Shown here piece after piece: positions 52,375 through 59,689 of a DNA stretch of 64,000 nt. The position numbers and the translations under genes are program-made. The notes below the pieces were generated by a model. That model was not told the origin of the DNA. It ran no database searches and was given only the letters and a program-made list of their open reading frames with translations. Positions within the stretch are counted from its first letter, which is position 1. Every line of letters begins with the position of its first letter. Source of the DNA: Streptomyces sp. NBC_01232 (GTDB lineage: Bacteria > Actinomycetota > Actinomycetes > Streptomycetales > Streptomycetaceae); assembly GCF_035989885.1 (NCBI RefSeq), contig NZ_CP108518.1, positions 6,873,001 to 6,937,000 of the forward strand, written 5' to 3'.

Positions 52375-53361
52375 ATGCCACAGGAGACTTCCAGCCGCAC
52401 GACACCAGCCAAGGCATTCATCGTGCTCGGGCTATGTCTGGCTCTGCTGGGAGGCGTCGGGGCATGGCTGCTGCTCGGCAGGGGAGCCGCTGAACCGTGC
52501 AATGGCCTGGCCGGGGACGAACGTGTGCAGAAGTCAGTGGGCGCGGCCGTTAGCCCAGGCACGAGCTGCGCAGCTCTTGCCGAGGCCATAGTGAACGCAT
52601 CGGCCGGGAACGCGCCTGGCCGTCACACCCAGGCTCAGGCCCAGGCGCTGAAGGACGTCCTCGTCGTCCTCGGTTCCGAAGATCCAGCGAAACTCACCCT
52701 GGATCCCGCCCTGCGTGTCCCTCTCGCCACCGCTCTGGCCGACTACGCACCCGATCTGCACGAGATGCTCGGCGGTATCGGCATCACCGACTTCCTGGCC
52801 AAGGCCGCACCCCAGGCCCCGCCGTGGCAGTCCGACGGCACCCACCACCTCACCGTCCTTCCCGACACCCTCAGGGGCATCGTCCGCGCTGTCGCGCAGG
52901 ACCCCGAGGCCTACGCCTTGCTGCGCATGACGGAGACCCGGACCACGGCGCAGCGGCTCGCGGCGGTACCCGCCGACGCTGCGAACTACAGCCTCAGCGT
53001 TCCACCGACGGAGAGCGCACGAGCACTCGGCATCCTCGATGGAATCGCCGACGCGGTCACCCACGGCAAGGACAAGAGGCAGGTACGGGTGTGGCGCACG
53101 GCTGTCGTGGACACCCTGCTGGACGGACAGGCCTCCCCCAAGAGCGCTCAGGACCCCCCGGCCGCCCATCTCACGGCGGCATGGCTTCAGAATCTGAAAA
53201 ATGCCTCCCAGGAGGAGCGCTTCGACCGGCTGCGTACACAAGGTGTCGACATGGCTCGTGAGTGGGCCCAGGAACGGAAGATGGATGAACAGACCCAGCA
53301 GGGACTGCTCGCCAAAGTCGAACGCAGCGCACTCAGCGCGTACCGAGAAGTCGAGCTCTGA
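52375..53361 (+). CDS. Membrane-anchored extracytoplasmic protein of unknown family
   Basis: 328 residues. One N-terminal hydrophobic helix (about 12-34, AKAFIVLGLCLALLGGVGAWLLL) then a soluble, mostly helical part with two cysteines near 42 and 64 (PCNGLAG, TSCAAL) that could form a disulfide. ATG 52375 follows AGGAAGG. It diverges from DUF4142. No family recognised. An MFS fragment follows directly. Confidence 0.7.
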   Translation: MPQETSSRTTPAKAFIVLGLCLALLGGVGAWLLLGRGAAEPCNGLAGDERVQKSVGAAVSPGTSCAALAEAIVNASAGNAPGRHTQAQAQALKDVLVVLGSEDPAKLTLDPALRVPLATALADYAPDLHEMLGGIGITDFLAKAAPQAPPWQSDGTHHLTVLPDTLRGIVRAVAQDPEAYALLRMTETRTTAQRLAAVPADAANYSLSVPPTESARALGILDGIADAVTHGKDKRQVRVWRTAVVDTLLDGQASPKSAQDPPAAHLTAAWLQNLKNASQEERFDRLRTQGVDMAREWAQERKMDEQTQQGLLAKVERSALSAYREVEL

Positions 53362-53634
53362 CTGCTGGGCACCACCCATTACGGCGGCCTCTCCGGACTC
53401 CTGCGCGTACCCGTCCACATCGCAGCAGCCCTGGCTTCCTGGGCAAGTATGGCTCTCGCGGCCTCACTCGGCGGGTACCCCTACCTCTTCGCTGCCCTCG
53501 CTGCGCTCTCCGTCGTGGCCGCGTGTCTCGCCCTGGTAGCAGCAGGAGAAGGACGTGTCCGGCCGCTGTCCAGGTCCGCTCCGAGCGGTAAACCAAGGTC
53601 ACGTTTGCGCACGCCACACCCTGGACGATCCTGA
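53362..53634 (+). pseudogene. C-terminal remnant of an MFS transporter
   Basis: The frame gives LLGTTHYGGLSGLLRVP, AAALASWASMALAASLGGYP and LFAALAALSVVAACLALVAA, two final transmembrane helices of a major facilitator. It starts right at the end of the preceding gene with no start codon and ends at 53634. The rest of the transporter is absent. Confidence 0.65.
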
Positions 53635-53643
53635 GTGGACCTC

Positions 53644-54114
53644 TCAGCAGGAGCCTTCGGTTGCCTTGGCCGTGAGGTGGTGGTCCTGGCGGATGAACGG
53701 GAAGCGGCTGTTCGGATCGACTCGGGCCATGGTGACGCGTATGCAGTACTTCGTGTTGGTGTCCTCGGTCGAGATCGTGTAGTCGTGGCCATCGTCCTCG
53801 ACAAGGGCCTGGGAGACGTCAAGGCCCAGGCCGGGCCCCGTACCGCTGTCTTCCACGGCGTCCCTGATCAGGGTTCCCAAGTGCATGTCGGGGCTTACGT
53901 ACTGCGTGCTCCCGTTCAGGTCCTCGGCACCTTGGTGAACGGCCGTGCGTAGTTCGCCCTCGCTCCACCGGGAGCTGTTCCGGAGCCCGATCATCGCGCA
54001 GATGGCGACGATCGGCGCGATGACGATGAGCGCGAGACCGACCGGGTTGCGGTGGTTGTACACATACCGGTTCGTCCCCCATGCACTCCGCGCGAAGACG
54101 GGGTCCTCGCTCAA
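53644..54114 (-). CDS. One-TM protein of a tandem triplet, copy 3
   Basis: 156 residues. A short cytoplasmic start with DPVFARSAWGTNRYVYN is followed by one transmembrane helix (about 29-45) and an outside domain ending in TISTEDTNTKYCIRV, VDPNSRFPF, ATEGSC. TTG start at 54114 with GGAGGAGGG upstream. It shares the N-terminal (EP/DPVF-R...YVYN-R-G-ALIV) and C-terminal motifs with the gene at 54149. Unknown function; it probably reads from element C. Confidence 0.75.
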   Translation of the reverse strand: MSEDPVFARSAWGTNRYVYNHRNPVGLALIVIAPIVAICAMIGLRNSSRWSEGELRTAVHQGAEDLNGSTQYVSPDMHLGTLIRDAVEDSGTGPGLGLDVSQALVEDDGHDYTISTEDTNTKYCIRVTMARVDPNSRFPFIRQDHHLTAKATEGSC

Positions 54115-54148
54115 CGGCCCTCCTCCAGGTCGTCGGCGGTGCTCAACG

Positions 54149-54613
54149 TCATGGGCGTCGGCATGGGCCCTCTGTGGCGGTCGCGATCACATGATGGCGT
54201 TCGAGGGCGGCAGGGAAGGGTTTGTCGGGGTCGACCGGGGTCAGGAGCAGGCGCATGCAGAACTTCGTATCGGTGTCCTGCGTGGAGATCGTGTAACCGG
54301 CGGGGCCGTCCCCGTACACGCTCACTCCATGGCCGGGTCCCGTGCGGCTCTCCTCGATGGCGTTGCGGATCAGGTAGTCCTGGGGTGCTTCGGGGCTCGC
54401 GTACTGGGGTTTGGCGTTCAGGGCGTCAGCGGCTCGGTGGACGGCCGTACGAAGCTCGCCCTCGCTCCAGTGCCAGCCGCTGTACAGCGAGTACAGAACA
54501 CTGCTCGCGACGATCGGCGTGAGGACGATGAGGGCGCGGCCCAAACGGCTGCGCGGATTGTACACGTACTGTTTGGTGCGCTCGTGCCGTACGAACACGG
54601 GCTCGGTCTTCAA
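54149..54613 (-). CDS. One-TM protein of a tandem triplet, copy 2
   Basis: 154 residues, TTG start 54613 with GGAGGAG four bases upstream. KTEPVFVRHERTKQYVYNPR, one helix (about 28-46), WSEGELRTAVHRAADALN and the outer TISTQDTDTKFCMRL, VDPDKPFPA, ATEGPC are shared with copy 3. Cys residues near the end are conserved, so a disulfide outside the cell is plausible. Confidence 0.75.
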   Translation of the reverse strand: MKTEPVFVRHERTKQYVYNPRSRLGRALIVLTPIVASSVLYSLYSGWHWSEGELRTAVHRAADALNAKPQYASPEAPQDYLIRNAIEESRTGPGHGVSVYGDGPAGYTISTQDTDTKFCMRLLLTPVDPDKPFPAALERHHVIATATEGPCRRP

Positions 54614-54806
54614 TGCTCCTCCCTGATGTCGTGCGAGGTGCTGGTCTCCATGGGGCCGCCCTCTCAGGGAGGATGTTCGGCTTGGCCCTTCTCGCAGAGG
54701 CTCGCCGCCTCTGGTGCACGTACACGGCGGAAGCCGGCCCTCTCGAGCGGGGCGCCACCGCAGCTGATCGGCTCCCTGGCGCGGTTCTTCACGGTTGCTT
54801 TGCGCG

Positions 54807-55058
54807 TTATGTGGGCCAGGGCGTCGGAGCGCTGGAAGGCGGCGGCCAGGAGTGGGTGTATAGCGGTGGGCTCCACGGCGTGTTGGCGGTCTCCCGTTTG
54901 AAGGGGCCGGCCCGGTTGACAATGAGGATCACCATCGTGGCGGTGAAGACCAGGGTGATCACGATGAGCGCCAGCCCGATGGGATTATTGGGGTTGTAGT
55001 AGTAGCGGTTCGTCCCCCACTTGCTTCGCCTGAAGACGGGTTCGTCGTCGTAACGCAT
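54807..55058 (-). CDS. One-TM protein of a tandem triplet, copy 1, shortened
   Basis: 83 residues. DEPVFRRSKWGTNRYYYNPN and the helix IGLALIVITLVFTATMVILIV match copies 2 and 3, but after the helix the sequence (PFKRETANTPWSPPLYTHSW) is unrelated to their outer domain. It is either a divergent or a truncated copy. ATG 55058. First gene downstream of element C. Confidence 0.68.
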   Translation of the reverse strand: MRYDDEPVFRRSKWGTNRYYYNPNNPIGLALIVITLVFTATMVILIVNRAGPFKRETANTPWSPPLYTHSWPPPSSAPTPWPT

Positions 55059-55243
55059 TTGCTGGATCCCTTGTCGACTGGTTGAGCGATCTGGAGGGGG
55101 TTCGGCACGGATATCTCTGCTGTCGCAGGCGACCCCTGTCCTGGCGAGCACACTTGGGGTGTGGATCTGAGACCGCCACCCGTGTGCCGCGCCATCACCT
55201 GTGCGAAATCCGCCACCAGCCCAGATCCTCCCCGCTTCCGCCA

Positions 55244-55349
55244 TCCGGCATCCGGGCGGTGTTGCTCTCCTCTCGTGATCTGATCCTGCCCGTTCCGTGT
55301 GCGGCGGCGCATTGCCGGTGACCGGCAGCTTTTACGTCATCCTGATGCC
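55244..55349 (-). promoter_or_regulatory. Conserved regulon element C
   Basis: Read on the minus strand: GGCATCAGG, ACGTAAAAG, CTGCCGGTCACCGGCAATG (palindrome core 55313-55327), CAGGAT at 55288-55283, then GGATGCCGG. It points away from the intact PucR-type gene and toward the triplet of one-TM genes. The palindrome is about 105 bases from the PucR start. Confidence 0.78.
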
Positions 55350-55389
55350 GATGGCGGCGCCCCGCTCAGCGCGTGTCACCCTGGTCCCT

Positions 55390-55416
55390 GCGTCAAAGGC
55401 GCGTCAACAGGCGTGA
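55390..55416 (+). repeat. GCGTCA-type direct repeats upstream of the intact PucR gene
   Basis: GCGTCA at 55390 and 55401 and GCGTGA at 55411, spaced 11 and 10 bases, ending 15 bases before the start codon. They correspond to the three 11-bp-spaced GCGTCA repeats before the decayed copy. Likely autoregulatory or promoter elements. Confidence 0.6.
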
Positions 55417-55431
55417 GATCGGGGGAGCGAC

Positions 55432-56493
55432 ATGGCCGAGGCGGCAGCGCCAACAGAGCACGTGGTGGGGTGCGCTGAGATTCTGCTCGACGCCTGCGCC
55501 ACGGGGCGTCGGCTCACCCGCGACGAGTTGGAGTCACGGAGGGCTCAGGGTGCCCGGGCGGCGGACGCGGGACTGGCGCTGCGTGGCCTGATTCGGGACC
55601 ATCTGGCGGCAGCGCGGGAGGTGCATCCGCGGTTGCCGTCCGGGTCGGTGGGTCCGCTGCTGGCCGCCGTCGAACAGGCGGTGGATGCTTTCGCCGAGGG
55701 GTACGAGAGGGCGCAGCACCAGGCGGTGCGGCAGGAGGAGGCCGCGCGCCGGGAGTTCGTCGACGACCTGCTGTACGGTCGCAGTGACCTGGGCCGGCTG
55801 GCGGAGCGGGCCGAGCGGTTCGGGCTGCGGCTTTCGCAGGCCCACGCGGTGGCGGTCGCCGAGGGGTCCGAGCCGTACGGCGACGGCTACCCCGTGGCCC
55901 GCGGGATCGAGGAGACCGTCCTGGCCCGGTTCGGCAACCGGCAGATCCTTCTGACCACGAAGGACGGCAGGCTGATTTGCGTGGCTCCCGGTGACCAGCC
56001 GGACGTCCTGGCCTATTTCGCCAAGCAGGCGTACGCGGCCACGGACGGCGGACGCGTCGCGATAAGCCGGTCACACTCCGGTGCGGGCGGCGTCGTGCAC
56101 GCGTACGAGGAGGCGCTCAACGCTCTCGATCTCGCGGAGCGGATGGGTCTGGAGGGGCCAGTGCTGCACTCGGCCGACCTGCTGGTCTATCCGGTCCTGA
56201 CCCGGGACCGGCAGGCCATGGCCGAACTGGTGGAGAGTGTCCTCGGCCCGCTGCGGCAGGCCCGGGGCGGTGCCCAGCCGCTCTTGGACACGCTCACCGC
56301 GTACTTCGACAGCGGCTGCGTGGCGACCGAGGCGGCGCGGCGGCTTTCGCTGAGCGTGCGCGCGCTCACCTACCGGTTGGAGCGCATCCACACCCTCACC
56401 GCAGCCGACCCGGCGGATCCGCACAACCGCTACACCCTGCAGACCGCGGTGATCGGCGCTCGCCTACTGGGCTGGCCGGATACGGTGGCGTGA
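55432..56493 (+). CDS. PucR/CdaR-type transcriptional regulator
   Basis: 353 residues. A helical N-terminal region (about 1-150, including a stretch VRQEEAARREFVDDLLYGRSD typical of this family) is followed by a degenerate GGDEF-like domain (about 150-280) and a C-terminal PucR HTH: LLDTLTAYFDSGCVATEAARRLSLSVRALTYRLERI. Such proteins are usually activators. ATG 55432 follows GGGGGAG. Element C lies divergently upstream. A paralogue at 46516-47447 has decayed beside element B. Confidence 0.88.
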   Translation: MAEAAAPTEHVVGCAEILLDACATGRRLTRDELESRRAQGARAADAGLALRGLIRDHLAAAREVHPRLPSGSVGPLLAAVEQAVDAFAEGYERAQHQAVRQEEAARREFVDDLLYGRSDLGRLAERAERFGLRLSQAHAVAVAEGSEPYGDGYPVARGIEETVLARFGNRQILLTTKDGRLICVAPGDQPDVLAYFAKQAYAATDGGRVAISRSHSGAGGVVHAYEEALNALDLAERMGLEGPVLHSADLLVYPVLTRDRQAMAELVESVLGPLRQARGGAQPLLDTLTAYFDSGCVATEAARRLSLSVRALTYRLERIHTLTAADPADPHNRYTLQTAVIGARLLGWPDTVA

Positions 56494-56698
56494 CAGCGGC
56501 CGTCGACCGAGCTGGCCATTCCCGGTCGTACGGAGGGCGAGGCACCCTGACAGCGCCGGTCGGTAGATGACTTCGCCGACTGCGACCAGCGGGGGCGCTG
56601 CTCGCGGGCGCAGCCACCGCCGCACTGGTGGGTGAGGTGCTTCCTGGCAGCGTCGGGCCGTGCTGCACGCGGGGCACGGCCGCACGGGCTGGTACCCG

Positions 56699-57289
56699 TC
56701 AGGATGGGCGCAAGGCACGGAACGCCTCGTCGGCCAGGGCGGGGAGGTCGAGGGCGCCATCGCTTTGGACCCAGGCGGCGAGGGCCGTTGTCACGGCGCC
56801 GAGGGCGGCCGCCGCCACGACCCGGGTGGAGAGGTCGCTCTCGGCGGGGTTGCGTGACCTGAGAGCCTCGGCGAACAGCCGCTGCGTGGCGTACTGGTTG
56901 TCCCAGGTACGGGCGCGCAGGGCCGGTGTCTCGAAGATGAGCCTGGTGCGGATGAGCAGGGCGTCCTTGCCAGTGGCGTACACCGTCTCCAGGCCCTGGC
57001 TGAGGGCGTTGCAGACGGCGGTGAGGCTGTCCTCGTGAGGCGGTCGCTCCTCGATGAGCCGGGCGATCAGCGGGTCGTAGTCGTCGGACTCCACGACGGC
57101 TTCCTTGGTGGGGAAGTGCCGGAAGAACGTCATGTGGGAGACTCCGGCCGCGGCCGAGATCTCCTCGACGGTGGTGTTCTGGTAGCCCTGGTCCAGGAAC
57201 AGGCGCAGCGCCTGTTCCTGGATCGTCCGGCGGGTCTGCGCCTTCTTCCGTTCACGCAGTCCGGGAGCCGGCGTGGGGGACGTACTCAT
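56699..57289 (-). CDS. TetR family transcriptional regulator
   Basis: 196 residues. HTH in ALRLFLDQGYQNTTVEEISAAAGVSHMTFFRHFPTKEAVV. Starts 34 bases after the monooxygenase stop on the same strand, so probably one operon. It is the likely ligand of the palindromes at 58832-58852 in front of that operon. Confidence 0.9.
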   Translation of the reverse strand: MSTSPTPAPGLRERKKAQTRRTIQEQALRLFLDQGYQNTTVEEISAAAGVSHMTFFRHFPTKEAVVESDDYDPLIARLIEERPPHEDSLTAVCNALSQGLETVYATGKDALLIRTRLIFETPALRARTWDNQYATQRLFAEALRSRNPAESDLSTRVVAAAALGAVTTALAAWVQSDGALDLPALADEAFRALRPS

Positions 57290-57323
57290 GGGCCTGCTGC
57301 CTCCGGGCGTTCTCGGTGCTCGC

Positions 57324-58817
57324 TCACTGCATTGTGCCGTTCCCGAGTATGCGTGCCAGTGCCCTGTCCAGGGCGGCCGGCGATGTTCCGTGCCAGGCCA
57401 GGTGGGCGTCCGGTCGTACCAGCAGGCTGTGCTGTCGGCTTCCCGGCAGGGTGAGCGCGGTCAGGCCGCCGACGCCGAGGTGCCGCAGGGCGACGGCTCC
57501 CTGGGCCGCGGGTGCCGCTCTGGGCGTGAGCAGGGCCCAGCCCGTGCGCAGTTCCTCGTACAGGCGGGTGGGTGTGCCGTCCTGGCGGGTGCAGGCGAGG
57601 TCGGGTACGCGGTCGCCCGGGCGCGGGGCGGAGCCGGGGCGCTGACGGCCGGTACCGAGCGGGCCTTTGCGGTAGGTCAGGGTCAGCTGGGAGGACTTCT
57701 CCCAGAGCCGGCGTTGGACTGCGGGCCGGTTGAGCAGGGGGACGAAGACGTGATCACGCAAGGCCCGCGCCCACGTGGTCTGTCCGAGGACCACGCCGGT
57801 CATGGCGGTCGTGGATGCGAGTACCTCGCGTGCGATGGGCTTGCGTTCGGCCTCGTATGTGTCGAGCAGGCCGTCGCCGGACCGCCCTGAGGCGACCAGG
57901 GCAAGCTTCCAGGCCAGGTTCTCCGCATCGCCGAGGCCGGTGTTCATGCCCTGGCCGCCGAAGGGGCTGTGGATGTGCGCGGCGTCGCCGGCGAGCAGGA
58001 TCCTGCCCTGGCGGTATGACGAGGCGAGGCGCCGGTGAATCCGGAACGTGGAGGTCCAGAGGACCTCGCGCACGGCGGTGCCGGGAATGCCGGCCTCGTG
58101 CAGGAGCAGCTTCGTCAGCGTCTCCATCGGGTCCGCGGCGGATCCGGCCGCTGCGGGCGCCATCAGGCGCCACACGTTCTCCCCCGGAAGCGGAAACGCC
58201 CCCAGCATCGCGTCTCCGCGCAGCCAGACCGCGACCGTGTCCCTGGGGATCGGCAGACGTGCCGTGACATCGGCCAGCAGGAAGCGTTCGACGACGGGCA
58301 CGCCGGGGAAACCGATCCCGGCGGCCTTGCGTACGCGGCTGTGCGCGCCGTCGCACCCCACCAGCCAGTCGGCCCGCTCCTCAGCGTCGCCAAGGCGGAG
58401 GACGACCCGGTCCGAGCCTTGGCGCACCCCCAGCAGCTCGCGGCCCCATTCGACTTCGACACCGAGTTCGGCCAGGCGGTCCCGGAGCCGGGCCTCGACC
58501 TCGGCCTGGGACATGAGCAGGCCGGGCCTGGTCACCAGCTTCGTGGGCTGTCCCACGGGGAGTCTGGCCAGGGGCCTGCCGTCCACGTACGTGGTGACGT
58601 GGGCGATGCGCACCGACCGCTCGGGCAGGTCGCCAAGCGCCCCGAGACGGTCGAGCACCTCTGCCCCGCGAGGCTGAAGGCCCAGGGCCCGCGAGGTCGG
58701 AGCCGGTCCAGGCGCCTTGTCCAGCACCCGGACGCAGACTCCCGCCGCGCGTAGTCCGCAGGCCGTCGCCAGTCCGGTCGGCCCGGCACCGGCGATCACA
58801 ACGGTCATCGTGGGCAT
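57324..58817 (-). CDS. FAD-dependent aromatic-type monooxygenase
   Basis: 497 residues. FAD motif VVIAGAGPTGLATACGLRAAGV, DG motif VGCDGAHSRVRKAAG and GD motif ILLAGDAAHIHSPFGGQGMN identify the PHBH/RdmE group, which includes hydroxylases of aromatic polyketides and antibiotics such as rifampicin or tetracycline. A C-terminal thioredoxin-like portion is present. ATG 58817 fits GAGAGGTGG upstream. It is first in an operon with TetR. Confidence 0.87.
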   Translation of the reverse strand: MPTMTVVIAGAGPTGLATACGLRAAGVCVRVLDKAPGPAPTSRALGLQPRGAEVLDRLGALGDLPERSVRIAHVTTYVDGRPLARLPVGQPTKLVTRPGLLMSQAEVEARLRDRLAELGVEVEWGRELLGVRQGSDRVVLRLGDAEERADWLVGCDGAHSRVRKAAGIGFPGVPVVERFLLADVTARLPIPRDTVAVWLRGDAMLGAFPLPGENVWRLMAPAAAGSAADPMETLTKLLLHEAGIPGTAVREVLWTSTFRIHRRLASSYRQGRILLAGDAAHIHSPFGGQGMNTGLGDAENLAWKLALVASGRSGDGLLDTYEAERKPIAREVLASTTAMTGVVLGQTTWARALRDHVFVPLLNRPAVQRRLWEKSSQLTLTYRKGPLGTGRQRPGSAPRPGDRVPDLACTRQDGTPTRLYEELRTGWALLTPRAAPAAQGAVALRHLGVGGLTALTLPGSRQHSLLVRPDAHLAWHGTSPAALDRALARILGNGTMQ

Positions 58818-58831
58818 GACAGCCACCTCTC

Positions 58832-58852
58832 GTTAGTCACTAACTTAAGTTA
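58832..58852. promoter_or_regulatory. Overlapping palindromes, candidate TetR operator
   Basis: GTTAGTCACTAAC (58832-58844) is a perfect 13-bp palindrome, and TAACTTAAGTTA (58841-58852) a perfect 12-bp palindrome sharing TAAC with it. The pair lies 15-35 bases before the monooxygenase start in otherwise GC-rich DNA, as expected for a TetR-type operator. Confidence 0.75.
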
Positions 58853-58894
58853 GACAGTAACGTCAGCTCCTGTCGCCCGCACCACCCTGCGATC

Positions 58895-58998
58895 GGCGTC
58901 AAAGCGGCGTAAAGACTGCCGGTGATCGGCAATGTGCGGCGGGCTCCCGTCGGGGCAGGATGGGCCGGGGTCGGACGGGCCCACGCACCTGATGCCGG
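58895..58998 (+). promoter_or_regulatory. Conserved regulon element D
   Basis: Starts GGCGTCAAAGCGGCGTAAAG, contains CTGCCGGTGATCGGCAATG (palindrome core 58917-58931), CAGGAT at 58956-58961 and ends GATGCCGGG. It reads toward the OB-fold/flotillin/ATPase operon, whose first start codon is at 59021. Confidence 0.8.
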
Positions 58999-59020
58999 GT
59001 GCCTGAAGGGAGGGGGAGGC

Positions 59021-59626
59021 GTGGACGAGTTCATCAGGGCCGTTCTGGGCTTCCCCACCGTGCCGTTCACGGCCGCCCTGGTCGTTGTCTTCGGGTTCTG
59101 GCTGCTCGTGCTGTGCGGGGCCGCGGATCACGACGGTGTCGGTGCCGATTCCGGCAGCAGTGCTCTCGGCATCGGCGGTGTGCCCGTCACGGTGTCGGCC
59201 TCGCTGCTGATCGGCCTGGCCTGGTTCACGAGCCTCACCGGCTCCGTGCTCCTTGCCCGTACAGGGTGGCCCGGCGCGCTGGTCCATTTCCTCGGCGTCG
59301 CACTGCTGTTCGCTTCGGTCTTCGTGTCCTGGCGCGTGACCCGACACGTCGTACGGCCCCTGGCCAAGCTCTTTCCCGACGAACCCGGTCCGTCCCGGCT
59401 GGACTTCGTCGGTCTGACCTGCGTTATTCGCACGGGGCGGGTGGACGCGGTCTTCGGCCAGGCCGAGGTCGCGGCAGGGGACGGCGCCACTTCGATCGTC
59501 CAGGTACGCCAGCACGGCAGCGACCCGCTCACGCTCGGCAGCACCGCGCTGCTTTACGCGTACGACGACGCAGGCGAGTTCTTCTGGGTCGCGCCCTTCG
59601 ATGCGGCGCTCGACCCGCGCGGCTGA
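59021..59626 (+). CDS. OB-fold membrane protein (YqiJ/DUF1449-like)
   Basis: 201 residues. N-terminal and central hydrophobic helices (about 12-35, 60-80, 85-105) are followed by a soluble C-terminal domain with RLDFVGLTCVIRTGRVDAVFGQAEV, an OB-fold pattern as in YqiJ and NfeD. These proteins accompany SPFH proteins and may tether them to the membrane. GTG 59021 with GGAGG just upstream. First gene after element D. Confidence 0.8.
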   Translation: MDEFIRAVLGFPTVPFTAALVVVFGFWLLVLCGAADHDGVGADSGSSALGIGGVPVTVSASLLIGLAWFTSLTGSVLLARTGWPGALVHFLGVALLFASVFVSWRVTRHVVRPLAKLFPDEPGPSRLDFVGLTCVIRTGRVDAVFGQAEVAAGDGATSIVQVRQHGSDPLTLGSTALLYAYDDAGEFFWVAPFDAALDPRG

Positions 59627-59689
59627 TCCGCCGCTCTTTCTCAGCCTTCCCGGGCTTCTCAGCTTCGACTTCTCACGTGGGGACTCCTC

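Noticed and set aside
59150..59165. TGCCGATTCCGGCA inside the OB-fold gene
   Set aside because: The spacer is four bases, not five, and it is within coding sequence.
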